Positions 49,079-57,973 of a DNA stretch of 59,658 nucleotides are shown piece by piece. The DNA is taken from NCBI GenBank assembly GCA_003567315.1, contig PWZT01000056.1:1-59658 (forward strand), given 5' to 3'. Source of the DNA: Paracoccaceae bacterium (GTDB taxonomy: Bacteria > Pseudomonadota > Alphaproteobacteria > Rhodobacterales > Rhodobacteraceae). The position numbers and the translations under genes are program-made. The number at the start of each line of letters is the position of its first letter. The stretch's first letter is position 1. The notes under the pieces were generated by a model, which saw only the letters and a program-made list of their open reading frames with translations, did not search any database and was not told the origin of the DNA.

Positions 49079-49920
49079 ACGAGCAGGGGGAAGCGATGCG
49101 CGATACGGACGCGAATGAGGGGTATGTCACGGCCGATGGTCGCAAGATCGGTGGCGTGGCGATGGAGATGAAGAACATCACGCTGCGCTTCGGCGGCGTG
49201 GTGGCGATCAAGGATATCTCGTTTGACATCCGTTGGGGCGAGGTGCGCGCGATCATCGGGCCGAACGGGGCGGGCAAATCCTCGATGCTCAATGTGATCT
49301 CGGGTTTCTACAATCCACAGGAGGGCGAGATCATCTACAAGGGGTATCGCCGCCCGCGGATGCGCCCCTATCAGGTGGCGCGCACCGGGATCGCGCGGAC
49401 GTTCCAGAACATCGCGCTGTTTGAGGGCATGTCGGTGCTCGACAACATCATGACAGGCCGGTTGCACCATATGAAGGCCAACATGTTCCAGCAGGCGATC
49501 TGGTGGGGCAAGGCCAGCCGCGAGGAGCAGGAAAACCGCGAGGCGGTCGAGAAGATCATCGATTTTCTGGAGATCCAGCATATCCGCAAGACGCCGGTGG
49601 CGCGGCTGCCTTACGGGCTCAAGAAGCGGGTGGAACTGGCGCGGGCGCTTGCGGCCGAGCCGTCGATCCTGCTGCTCGATGAGCCCATGGCGGGCATGAA
49701 TGTCGAGGAGAAGGAGGATATGTGCCGCTTCATCCTCGATGTGAATGACGAATTCAACACCACCACGGTGCTGATCGAGCACGATATGGGCGTGGTGATG
49801 GATCTGTCCGACCGTGTGGTGGTCATGGATTACGGCAAGAAGATCGGTGACGGCACGCCAGATGAGGTGCGCAACAATGAAGAGGTCATCAAGGCTTATT
49901 TGGGGGTGGCGCATGACTGA
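49075..49920 (+). CDS. livG: Branched-chain amino-acid-type ABC transporter ATPase (LivG-like)
   Basis: First of two ATPases for a HAAT-type importer, 281 residues. Walker A is GPNGAGKSSMLNVISGFYN, the signature is PYGLKKRVELARALAAEP (the usual SxG is replaced by PYGL), Walker B is SILLLDEPMAGMN and the switch His is IEHDMGVVMD. The N-terminus has an extra 28 residues or so before the ATPase fold (MNEQGEAMRDTDANEGYVTA), longer than E. coli LivG. The start overlaps the 79-residue membrane gene. Confidence 0.93.
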   Translation: MNEQGEAMRDTDANEGYVTADGRKIGGVAMEMKNITLRFGGVVAIKDISFDIRWGEVRAIIGPNGAGKSSMLNVISGFYNPQEGEIIYKGYRRPRMRPYQVARTGIARTFQNIALFEGMSVLDNIMTGRLHHMKANMFQQAIWWGKASREEQENREAVEKIIDFLEIQHIRKTPVARLPYGLKKRVELARALAAEPSILLLDEPMAGMNVEEKEDMCRFILDVNDEFNTTTVLIEHDMGVVMDLSDRVVVMDYGKKIGDGTPDEVRNNEEVIKAYLGVAHD

Positions 49921-49958
49921 ACAGGTGAGAGGGAACCCGATGACAGGAGTGCGGCACC

Positions 49959-50945
49959 ATGCCTGACACGCTACTTTTCGCGATGGAGGCCACGCTCAAC
50001 GGCCTCACCGCCGGGGTCATGTATGCGCTGGTCGCACTTGGCTTCGTGCTGATCTTCAAGGCCAGCGGCATCTTCAACTTCGCCCAGGGCGTGATGGCGC
50101 TTTTTGCCGCGCTGACGCTGGTGGGCTTTCAATCCGGTCAGATCCCGTTTTCGCATCTGATCAACGCCATGTTCGGCACGCGTCTGCATCATTTCGGCTG
50201 GAACATGCCCACGCTGCTCGCGATCCCGGCAACGGTCGCAGTGATGATCCTGCTCGCCATTCTTGTCGAGCGTTTCATCCTGAAGCATCTGATCAATCAG
50301 GAGCCGATCATCCTGTTCATGGCGACGATCGGGCTTGCCTATTTCCTCGAGGGTGTGGGCGACATCATGTGGGGTGCCGAGGTCAAGGCGCTCGATGTCG
50401 GCCTGCCCAAGGGCATGTCCGATACTGTGGATGAATTGACCTTCAACTGGTTCGGCTATGGCTTCTTCATCGACCGGCTGGAGCTCTGGGCGGCAGGAAT
50501 CGCCGCGATTCTCGTGGCTTCGCTGACGATCTTCTCGCAATACACGAAGCAGGGTCGCGCGTTGCGGGCGGTGGCCGATGACCACCAGGCGGCGCTCTCG
50601 GTCGGCATTTCGCTGCGCTTCATCTGGGTTCTGACCTGGTCGATCGCGGGCATCGTGGCACTGGTCGCGGGCATCATGTGGGGCTCCAAATCGGGCGTGC
50701 AGTTCTCGCTCTCGCTGATCGCGCTCAAGGCGCTTCCCGTGCTGATCCTCGGCGGCTTCACCTCGATCCCGGGCGCGATTGTCGGCGGGCTGATCATCGG
50801 GGTGGGCGAGAAGCTCTTCGACTTCTTCATGCAGCCCATCGTCGGCGGCGCGACCGAAAACTGGTTCGCCTACATGCTCGCGCTCGTCTTCCTGCTGTTC
50901 CGACCGCAAGGGTTGTTCGGCGAAAAGATCATCGAGAGGGTGTAA
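49959..50945 (+). CDS. livH: Branched-chain amino-acid-type ABC permease (LivH-like)
   Basis: Inner-membrane subunit of 328 residues with about eight helices. The family N-terminus is TLNGLTAGVMYALVALGFVL and FKASGIFNFAQGVMALFAAL. The ATPase-coupling loop is in GRALRAVADDHQAALSVGIS. It starts 39 bp after the livG-like stop. Together with the LivM-like subunit it forms the translocation path. Confidence 0.93.
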   Translation: MPDTLLFAMEATLNGLTAGVMYALVALGFVLIFKASGIFNFAQGVMALFAALTLVGFQSGQIPFSHLINAMFGTRLHHFGWNMPTLLAIPATVAVMILLAILVERFILKHLINQEPIILFMATIGLAYFLEGVGDIMWGAEVKALDVGLPKGMSDTVDELTFNWFGYGFFIDRLELWAAGIAAILVASLTIFSQYTKQGRALRAVADDHQAALSVGISLRFIWVLTWSIAGIVALVAGIMWGSKSGVQFSLSLIALKALPVLILGGFTSIPGAIVGGLIIGVGEKLFDFFMQPIVGGATENWFAYMLALVFLLFRPQGLFGEKIIERV

Positions 50946-50950
50946 AGCAG

Positions 50951-52027
50951 ATGCTGTATCGTGAAGCAGGCGATTACAAGACAAGCTATGTCGCCGACAG
51001 CCAGACCTTTCCGATCAAGTTCGACCGGTATGGCTATTATTTCATCCTCGGGTTCGCCTTTCTGGTGATGCCGCTGATCATCAATGACTACTGGGCCAAC
51101 GCGATTGTCGTGCCCTTCCTGATCTACACGATCGCGGCGCTGGGGCTGAATATCCTGATCGGCTATTGTGGCCAGTTGTCGCTGGGGACCGGCGGGTTCA
51201 TGGCGGTGGGCGCCTATGCCAGCTACAAGCTGATGACCGGCTTTCCCGATTTCAACATCATCTTCGTCATCATCACGGCGGGGCTGATCACGGCGGCTGT
51301 GGGCGTGCTCTTCGGCCTGCCTTCGCTCAGGATCAAGGGCTTCTATCTGGCGGTGGCGACGCTGGCAGCGCAGTTCTTCCTGATCTGGCTCTTCACGCGG
51401 ACGGGGTGGTTCTACAACTACTCGCCCACCGGCATGATCTCGGCGCCCACGCGCACGGTGCTCGGCTATCCGGTCACAGGGCCGCGGGCATCGGCAGTGT
51501 CGATGTATCTGATCTGTCTGTGTTTCCTGGTCGCCTGCGCCTGGCTTGCGCGCAACCTGACGCGCGGCACGATGGGTCGGCAATGGATGGCCATTCGCGA
51601 CATGGACATCGCCGCCGAGATCATCGGGGTGAACCCGCTGATGGCCAAGCTGAGCGCCTTCGCTGTCTCGTCGTTCTTCGTGGGCATCGCCGGGGCGCTT
51701 CTGTTCACGGTCTATCTGGGCGCGGCCGAGGCGGGCGAGGCCTTCGGGATCGACAAATCCTTCCTCGTGCTCTTCATGGTGATAATCGGGGGGCTGGGGT
51801 CGATCTTCGGCGCCTTCGCCGGGGCGTTCTTCCTGATCGTCGGGCCGGTGCTGTTGAAACTTCTGCTGGTGGACAGCCTCGGCTGGCCCACCGATCTGGC
51901 CGCGCATCTGGAGATCATGATCGTCGGTGCGCTCATCCTCGTCTTCCTGATCCTCGAGCCGCATGGCATCGCGGCGCTCTGGCGGACGATCAAACAGAAA
52001 CTGCGCTTGTGGCCCTTCCCCTATTGA
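50951..52027 (+). CDS. livM: Branched-chain amino-acid-type ABC permease (LivM-like)
   Basis: A 358-residue inner-membrane partner of the LivH-like protein, beginning MLYREAGDYKTSYVADSQTF. Family blocks include LGLNILIGYCGQLSLGTGGF, the coupling loop GRQWMAIRDMDIAAEIIGVN and GGLGSIFGAFAGAFFLIVGP. The ATG lies five bases after the livH-like stop. Codons upstream of 50951 in this frame are shadow of livH. Confidence 0.93.
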   Translation: MLYREAGDYKTSYVADSQTFPIKFDRYGYYFILGFAFLVMPLIINDYWANAIVVPFLIYTIAALGLNILIGYCGQLSLGTGGFMAVGAYASYKLMTGFPDFNIIFVIITAGLITAAVGVLFGLPSLRIKGFYLAVATLAAQFFLIWLFTRTGWFYNYSPTGMISAPTRTVLGYPVTGPRASAVSMYLICLCFLVACAWLARNLTRGTMGRQWMAIRDMDIAAEIIGVNPLMAKLSAFAVSSFFVGIAGALLFTVYLGAAEAGEAFGIDKSFLVLFMVIIGGLGSIFGAFAGAFFLIVGPVLLKLLLVDSLGWPTDLAAHLEIMIVGALILVFLILEPHGIAALWRTIKQKLRLWPFPY

Positions 52028-52068
52028 GGGGCCGCATCTCGAAACTGTCATCACCGGGAGGAGAACCA

Positions 52069-53361
52069 ATGAAGATGACCAAACTCGCTGCAACTGTCGC
52101 AGCAACCATGATGGTGAGTGCGCCGGTCCTGGCCGACACGCTGCACTTTCCCAATCTGAGCTATCGCACCGGGCCTTTCGCCGCAGGCGGCATTCCCTTT
52201 GCCGATGGCTATGCCGATTACTTAACGCTGATCAACGAGCGTGACGGTGGTATCGGGGGCGTCCCGATCCGCTATACCGAATGCGAGACCGCCTATAACA
52301 CCGAGCGCGGGGTGGAATGCTACCAGTCGATCCGTGGCGACAGCCCGCTGGTGATCCAGCCGCTCTCGACCGGCATCACCTACCAGCTCATCCCGCGCAC
52401 GATGGAAGATGGCATTCCCATGCACACCATGGGGTATGGGCGCACCTCGGCGGTGAATGGCGAGGTGTTCAACTGGACCTTCAACTACCCGGCCAATTAC
52501 TGGGACGGGGCGAGCGTGATCATCAACTACCTGCTCGAGGAAAATGAAGGGTCGCTCGAAGGCAAGAAAATCGCGCTTCTCTACCATAACTCCGCCTATG
52601 GGCGCGAGCCGATCCCGACGCTGACACGGCTTTCCGAACGCCATGGATATGAGCTTCTGACCATCGGCGTTGACAGCCCAGGGCAGGAGCAGGGCAGCCA
52701 GTGGCTCCAGATCCGGCGCGAGCGACCGGATTATGTCGTGATGTGGGGGTGGGGCGTGATGAACCCGACCGCCATTCAGGAAGCCGCGAATATTCGCTTC
52801 CCGATGGAGAATTTCATCGGCGTGTGGTGGTCGGGCTCGCAGCAGGATGTGCTGCCCGTGGGCGCGGGCGCGCATGGCTACAAGGCGCTTGCGATGCACG
52901 GCACGGGCATGGACTACCCCATCTATGACGACCTGCAAAAGTATGTCATCGAGCCGGGCCTCTATGCCGGCACGGGCGACGAGGTCGGCACAGTGCTTTA
53001 CTCGCGCGGGATGTATGCGGCCATGCTCGCGGTCGAAGCTGCCAAGGTTGCGCAGGACATTCATGGTGTGGCCAATATCACGCCTGCGATGATGCGCGAC
53101 GGGATGGCCAATCTCGTGATCACCGAAGAGCTGATGGCGGAGCTTGGCCTGCCCAATTTCGGCCCGGCTTTCTCGGTTGCCTGCGATAACCACGGCGGGT
53201 CCGGTGAGGCTATGATCCAGCAATGGGACGCCAATGCGCAGGAGTGGAACCTCATCACCGACTGGATCGCTCCGGATCGCGAGATGATCATGGAGATGGT
53301 CATGGACGACAGCCTCGCTTTCGCGGCTGAAAACGACATGACCCCTGCCTGCCTGAACTGA
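52069..53361 (+). CDS. Periplasmic substrate-binding protein of the Liv-type importer
   Basis: A 430-residue type I periplasmic binding protein. The signal peptide is MKMTKLAATVAATMMVSAPV, cleaved after VLAD. The fold is recognisable by NLSYRTGPFAAGGIPFADGY, INERDGGIGGVPIRYTECET and VVMWGWGVMNPTAIQEAANI. It is longer than the leucine-binding protein of E. coli (about 370), with acidic and aromatic additions. GGGAGGAG is an ideal ribosome site. The ligand is not clear; the flanking CoA ligases suggest a carboxylic acid rather than only branched amino acids. Confidence 0.9.
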   Translation: MKMTKLAATVAATMMVSAPVLADTLHFPNLSYRTGPFAAGGIPFADGYADYLTLINERDGGIGGVPIRYTECETAYNTERGVECYQSIRGDSPLVIQPLSTGITYQLIPRTMEDGIPMHTMGYGRTSAVNGEVFNWTFNYPANYWDGASVIINYLLEENEGSLEGKKIALLYHNSAYGREPIPTLTRLSERHGYELLTIGVDSPGQEQGSQWLQIRRERPDYVVMWGWGVMNPTAIQEAANIRFPMENFIGVWWSGSQQDVLPVGAGAHGYKALAMHGTGMDYPIYDDLQKYVIEPGLYAGTGDEVGTVLYSRGMYAAMLAVEAAKVAQDIHGVANITPAMMRDGMANLVITEELMAELGLPNFGPAFSVACDNHGGSGEAMIQQWDANAQEWNLITDWIAPDREMIMEMVMDDSLAFAAENDMTPACLN

Positions 53362-53367
53362 GATCGC

Positions 53368-53394
53368 GAGGGGCGCGCGCTGCGCGTGCGCCTC
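53368..53394 (+). terminator. Stem-loop between the binding-protein gene and the second ATPase gene
   Basis: Twelve-base arms (53368-53379 and 53383-53394) pair at 11 of 12 positions across a three-base loop (ctg). No T-run follows. Such a hairpin between a binding-protein gene and the next transporter gene usually protects the upstream mRNA from exonucleases and lowers expression downstream. Confidence 0.55.
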
Positions 53395-53427
53395 TTCATC
53401 CGCCACGATAGCAAGAGGCATTGACCG

Positions 53428-54252
53428 ATGCTCGACGCCAGCCCGACCAAGACCGCGCTTCTCGAGGTCAACAATATCGAAGTGCTCTATAACCACGTCA
53501 TTCTTGCGCTCAAGGGCGTGAGCCTCGATGTGCCCAAGGGCGGCATCACGGCCCTGCTGGGCGGCAATGGTGCAGGCAAATCGACCACGCTCAAGGCGAT
53601 TTCAAACCTGATCCATTCCGAGCGCGGGGAGGTCACCAAGGGCTCGATCATCTATGACGGACAGAATGTCGTGGGGCTCGACCCGGCTGATCTGGTAAAA
53701 AATGGTGTGGTTCAGGTCATGGAAGGACGGCACTGTTTCGAGCACCTGACGGTTGAGGAAAACCTGCTGACAGGTGCCTACACACGCCGCGACGGGCGCG
53801 CCGCCATCGCCGAGGAGCTTGACCTCGTCTATCAGTATTTCCCGCGGCTGAAAGAGCGCCGCAAGAGCCAGGCCGGCTACACCTCCGGCGGTGAGCAACA
53901 GATGACGGCGATCGGGCGCGCGCTGATGTCGCGGCCCAAGATGATCCTGCTGGATGAGCCCTCGATGGGGCTTGCCCCGCAGCTTGTCGAACAGATTTTC
54001 GAGATTGTTTCGCGGCTCAATTCCGAGCAGGGGGTGACCTTCCTGTTGGCCGAACAGAACACCAATGTCGCGCTGCGCTACGCCCATACCGGTTTCATCA
54101 TGGAAAACGGGCGCATCGTGATGGAGGGGAACGCGAATGATCTGCGCGAGAATCCCGATGTGAAGGAATTCTACCTCGGCATGTCCGACAAGGGCCGCAA
54201 GAGCTTCCGCGAGGTGCGCTCCTACCGCCGCCGCAAGCGTTGGCTGGCCTGA
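53428..54252 (+). CDS. livF: Branched-chain amino-acid-type ABC transporter ATPase (LivF-like)
   Basis: Second ATPase of the importer, 274 residues. Walker A is LLGGNGAGKSTTLKAISNLI, the signature is TSGGEQQMTAIGRALMSRPK, Walker B is MILLDEPSMGLAP and the switch is LLAEQNTNVALRYA. At the C-terminus it has an extra stretch beyond LivF (GMSDKGRKSFREVRSYRRRK) rich in basic residues. It follows the binding-protein gene after a stem-loop. Confidence 0.93.
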   Translation: MLDASPTKTALLEVNNIEVLYNHVILALKGVSLDVPKGGITALLGGNGAGKSTTLKAISNLIHSERGEVTKGSIIYDGQNVVGLDPADLVKNGVVQVMEGRHCFEHLTVEENLLTGAYTRRDGRAAIAEELDLVYQYFPRLKERRKSQAGYTSGGEQQMTAIGRALMSRPKMILLDEPSMGLAPQLVEQIFEIVSRLNSEQGVTFLLAEQNTNVALRYAHTGFIMENGRIVMEGNANDLRENPDVKEFYLGMSDKGRKSFREVRSYRRRKRWLA

Positions 54253-54253
54253 G

Positions 54254-55519
54254 ATGATGGATGGCCCCGCACAGGAAGAAACGCCGCGAAAGAGCTTTGC
54301 GATGACCCCCTTTGACGCTCTGGAAACCCGCTCTGCCGAGGCCCGCGACGCCGCAATTGCCGAGGCCCTGCCCGCCGCGATTGCCCGCGCCATGACCGCG
54401 CCCGCCATGGCGGCGCATCTCGACGGCGTTGCGCCAGAGGCAGTCACCGACCGCGCGGCGCTCGCGCGCCTGCCAGTGCTGCGCAAGTCCGCGCTGGTCG
54501 AAGCACAAGCCGCGCAGCCACCTTTCGGCGGGCTCACCGCGACCCCGCTGACCGAATTCGAGCATGTCTTTCAGTCGCCCGGCCCGATCTATGAGCCCGG
54601 CCGCGTGGGACATGACTGGTGGCGGTTGGGGCGGTTCCTGCATGCCTCGGGCGTGGGGCAGGGCGATGTCGTGCAGAACTGCTTTTCCTATCACCTCGTA
54701 CCTGCGGGCATGATGTTCGAAAATGCCGCGCGGGCCGTGGGGGCTACGGTCCTGCCTGCGGGCACGGGCCAGACCGAGTTGCAGGTCATCGCCGCGCGCG
54801 ATGTGGGCGCGACGGCCTATGCCGGAACGCCGGATTTTCTCAAGGTGATCCTCGAGAAAGCCGACGAGATGGGCGTGCGCCTTGGCATCACCAGGGCCGT
54901 GGTCGGTGGCGGCGCGCTCTTCCCGAGCCTGCGCGCATTCTATGAGGAGCGCGGCATCACGTGCCGTCAGTGCTACGCGACCGCGGATCTGGGCAATATC
55001 GCCTATGAAAGCGACGCGCTGGAGGGCATGATCGTGGATGAAGGCGTGATCGTCGAGATCGTGCGCCCCGGCACAGGCGATCCAGTGCCCGAGGGTGAGG
55101 TCGGCGAGGTCGTCGTCACATCGCTGAACCCGGATTATCCGCTGATCCGTTTCGCGACGGGCGACATGAGTGCGGTTCTGCCGGGTGAGAGCCCCTGTGG
55201 ACGCACGAATATGCGTATCAAGGGCTGGATGGGCCGCGCTGATCAGACCACCAAGATCAAGGGCATGTTCGTGCGCCCCGAACAGGTCGCGGCGCTGGTC
55301 GCGCATCATGACGAGGTGCATCGCGCGCGGGTCATCGCCACTAGAAGCGGTGAAAAGGACGTGATGACCGTTCGGATCGAGACGCGCGCTGTCAATCCGG
55401 CATTGTATGAACAGACGGTCCTGTCTACTCTGAAGCTCAAGGGGCAGGTCGAGCTTGTGCCGCCGGGATCCCTGCCCAATGACGGGTTGGTGATCGAGGA
55501 TTTGCGCCGCTACGACTGA
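54254..55519 (+). CDS. Phenylacetate-CoA ligase-like AMP-binding protein
   Basis: A 421-residue adenylate-forming enzyme of the PaaK-like group. An inner ATG at 54302 (MTPFDALETRSAEARDAAIA) aligns with the usual family start and may be the true one. Further blocks are SYHLVPAGMMFENAARAVGA, TAYAGTPDFLKVILEKADEM, CRQCYATADLGNIAYES and IKGWMGRADQTTKIKGMFVR. The PaaK-type C-terminal domain is present (FVRPEQVAALVAHHDEVHRA). It begins just after the LivF-like stop, ending the operon with a second CoA ligase. Confidence 0.88.
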   Translation: MMDGPAQEETPRKSFAMTPFDALETRSAEARDAAIAEALPAAIARAMTAPAMAAHLDGVAPEAVTDRAALARLPVLRKSALVEAQAAQPPFGGLTATPLTEFEHVFQSPGPIYEPGRVGHDWWRLGRFLHASGVGQGDVVQNCFSYHLVPAGMMFENAARAVGATVLPAGTGQTELQVIAARDVGATAYAGTPDFLKVILEKADEMGVRLGITRAVVGGGALFPSLRAFYEERGITCRQCYATADLGNIAYESDALEGMIVDEGVIVEIVRPGTGDPVPEGEVGEVVVTSLNPDYPLIRFATGDMSAVLPGESPCGRTNMRIKGWMGRADQTTKIKGMFVRPEQVAALVAHHDEVHRARVIATRSGEKDVMTVRIETRAVNPALYEQTVLSTLKLKGQVELVPPGSLPNDGLVIEDLRRYD

Positions 55520-55552
55520 GCCCGACTGCATCATGGCAGGGGAGGGGCTGGT

Positions 55553-57196
55553 TTGCGCAAGATAATGGCACTCGTGGTCGCATTGGGGATAGCTGGACCC
55601 GTGCAGGCCGAAAACCTCGCACTCGTGATCGTCAATCAGGAGTATCAGTCGCTCGCGGATGCGCGCGATGCCAGTGTCGCTTTCGATGCTGTGGGGGCGC
55701 TCGACACGATGGGCTTCGATGTCCTGAGTGGTGAAGGCGTCAACGCGGAGGAGATGCGCGCGCAGCTTGCGGGGCTGCATGAGCGCCTCGCGCGCGATGG
55801 TGCGGAGCGGGTGGTGGTCGTGCTCGCAGGCCATTTTGCCCAGTCGCGCAGCGGGGCATGGCTCATGGGCATCGAGAGTTCCGATGCCGGGCTGGCCATG
55901 GCCGATGGGCAGGGGCTGCGGCTTGATGTGGTGATGGAAATCGCCGCAATGGCCGGAGAGGCGGCTGTGGTCTGGCTCGCAGAGAGCCCCAACACCCCTG
56001 ATACCGGCATCGGGCTGGAGCCCGGTCTGCCCACGCGTCTGATGGTGCCGCAGGGCGTGGGCGTGGTGCGCGGTCGCGCCGATCAGGTGCTGTCGGGGCT
56101 GAGTGGCACGCTGCGCCCGGGCACGGCGTTGGCCTCGGTGGTTGACCGCAACCGCAATCTGACGGGGCAGGGGTCGATCCCGGCGCTCGTGCCGTTCCTG
56201 CCCGAAGGCTACGCGCCCGGCGCGCGCGCGGATCTGCGCGCCTTCGAGGCGGCCCGTGAGGCCGATACCGAAGAAGCCTATCGCGCCTATCTCGACGCCT
56301 TTCCCAATGGTCAGAACGCGCAGGCCGCGCGGGCCGCGATCGAGCGTCTGCGCAACGCGCCCGAGCGCGTCGAGGAGCGCCTCATGCTGACCCGCGACGA
56401 GCGCCGCGCGATCCAGCGGGATCTGACTGTGCTGGGCTTTGATACGCGCGGGATCGACGGGATTTTCGGCCCCGGCACGCGGGGCTCCATCGGATTGTGG
56501 CAGGCGCAGAACGAGCTTGCCGAGACCGGCTATCTGACGCGGGACCAGATTTTCCGTCTGGCGCGGCAGGCCGCGGATCGCGCAGCCGAAATCGAGGCCG
56601 AGGAACGCGCACAGCGCGCGGCTGCCGAGCGTGAAGATCGCGAATTCTGGGCCGCCACGGGTGCGGCCGGAGATGAGCCGGGCTTGCGGACTTATCTCGA
56701 GCGCTACCCGGAGGGCATTTTCGCCGCGCTTGCGCGCGAGCGTCTGGAGGCGATTGCCGAAGCCTCCCGCGAGGCGGACCGTGCGCGTGATCTCGCGGCA
56801 TGGCGGCAGGCGCGGGAGGCTGACACGCTGCAACGCTACCGGGCCTATCTGCGGGACTGGCCCGAGGGGGAATTCGCTTCGCATGCGCGCGCACGGATTG
56901 CCGATCTGCGACCTGAGCCCCCGCAACCGCCCGAGCCCCCCGCCGTGCCCGAGGACGCGCAGGCCCGCGCGCAAGAGCAGGCCCTGCGACTGACGCAACC
57001 TACGCGGCTGCTCATCGAGCAGCGCCTGTCGCGTCTTGGTCTGGACCCCGGCCCGATCGATGGCGTGTTCGATGACCAGACGCGCATCGCGATCCGTCAG
57101 GCGCAGGAGCGCTTCGATCTGCGCCAGACAGGCTATGTCAATCAGGATTTGCTGACGATGCTGGTCAGTGATCTGTTTCGCGAGGTCTTCCGATAG
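55553..57196 (+). CDS. Caspase-fold protein with two peptidoglycan-binding-like domains
   Basis: A 547-residue exported protein. The start is TTG 55553, placed by GGGGAGGGG upstream; ATG 55565 is the alternative. After a signal peptide (to VQAEN) comes a caspase-like domain (about 20-210): LALVIVNQEYQSLADARDAS and VVVLAGHFAQSRSGAW with His94. The usual Cys region (DACR-like) reads VVWLAESPNT, so no catalytic Cys is seen. Two peptidoglycan-binding domains follow (about 280-335, RRAIQRDLTVLGFDTRGIDG, and 485-545), with SPOR/helical repeats between (YRAYLDAFPNGQNAQAARAA, LRTYLERYPEGIFAALARER). Probably a non-enzymatic scaffold. Confidence 0.83.
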   Translation: MRKIMALVVALGIAGPVQAENLALVIVNQEYQSLADARDASVAFDAVGALDTMGFDVLSGEGVNAEEMRAQLAGLHERLARDGAERVVVVLAGHFAQSRSGAWLMGIESSDAGLAMADGQGLRLDVVMEIAAMAGEAAVVWLAESPNTPDTGIGLEPGLPTRLMVPQGVGVVRGRADQVLSGLSGTLRPGTALASVVDRNRNLTGQGSIPALVPFLPEGYAPGARADLRAFEAAREADTEEAYRAYLDAFPNGQNAQAARAAIERLRNAPERVEERLMLTRDERRAIQRDLTVLGFDTRGIDGIFGPGTRGSIGLWQAQNELAETGYLTRDQIFRLARQAADRAAEIEAEERAQRAAAEREDREFWAATGAAGDEPGLRTYLERYPEGIFAALARERLEAIAEASREADRARDLAAWRQAREADTLQRYRAYLRDWPEGEFASHARARIADLRPEPPQPPEPPAVPEDAQARAQEQALRLTQPTRLLIEQRLSRLGLDPGPIDGVFDDQTRIAIRQAQERFDLRQTGYVNQDLLTMLVSDLFREVFR

Positions 57197-57262
57197 AGCC
57201 GTTGCGCATCCAGCGCGGCTGGCCTATGCGGGGCCTGCCCTGTCACTCTGGAGTGTGCGCCC

Positions 57263-57964
57263 ATGCCGACCGCCGATGACCGCCTGATCGTTGCGCTCGA
57301 TGTCCCCAACGCGCTGGCGGGGCTGGAGCTTGCCCGATCGCTTGGCGATTCCGTGTCGTTCTACAAGATCGGGCTTGGCATGCTGACCGGCGGCGGGCTG
57401 GCGCTGGCCAATGAGCTCAAGCAGGAGCATGGCAAGCGCATCTTTCTGGACATGAAATTCTTCGATATCGGCGCGACTGTTGCCGCAGCCGTGCGCGGCA
57501 TCGCGCAGTATGATCTGGATTTTCTGACTGTCCACGGCGATCCGCATGTGGTGCGCGCCGCGCGCGATGGTGCGGGCGGTTCGGGGCTGAAAATTCTTGC
57601 GGTCACGGTGCTGACCTCGCTTGACCGGGCCGATCTGGATGCCGGGCTGATGCGCGCGGGCGATGTGCAGGAGATCACGCTCGAACGCGCGGCGCGGGCG
57701 TTTGCGGCAGGGGCCGATGGGGTGATCGCGAGCCCGCAGGAAGCGGCCAGTATCCGCGCGCTGCCCGAGGCGGCGGCGAAGCTGATCGTCACACCGGGGG
57801 TGCGCCCGCAAGGCAGTGATATGGGCGACCAGAAGCGTGTGGCGACCCCACGCATGGCACTGGAGGCAGGGGCGGATCATATCGTGGTCGGGCGCCCGGT
57901 CTGGCAGGCGGCGGACCCGCGCGCGGCGGTACGCGATATCCTGCGCTCTCTGGAAGCGGCCTGA
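57263..57964 (+). CDS. pyrF: Orotidine 5'-phosphate decarboxylase
   Basis: Last step of UMP synthesis. The 233 residues begin MPTADDRLIVALDVPNALAG. The catalytic Asp-Lys-Asp array is in FLDMKFFDIGATVAAAV, and the phosphate loop is VTPGVRPQGSDMGDQKRVAT with DHIVVGRPVWQAADPRAAVR. The length is usual for bacterial PyrF group I. It stands alone with 66 bp to the upstream gene and converges on the exporter permease. Confidence 0.96.
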   Translation: MPTADDRLIVALDVPNALAGLELARSLGDSVSFYKIGLGMLTGGGLALANELKQEHGKRIFLDMKFFDIGATVAAAVRGIAQYDLDFLTVHGDPHVVRAARDGAGGSGLKILAVTVLTSLDRADLDAGLMRAGDVQEITLERAARAFAAGADGVIASPQEAASIRALPEAAAKLIVTPGVRPQGSDMGDQKRVATPRMALEAGADHIVVGRPVWQAADPRAAVRDILRSLEAA

Positions 57965-57973
57965 GACGATCCG

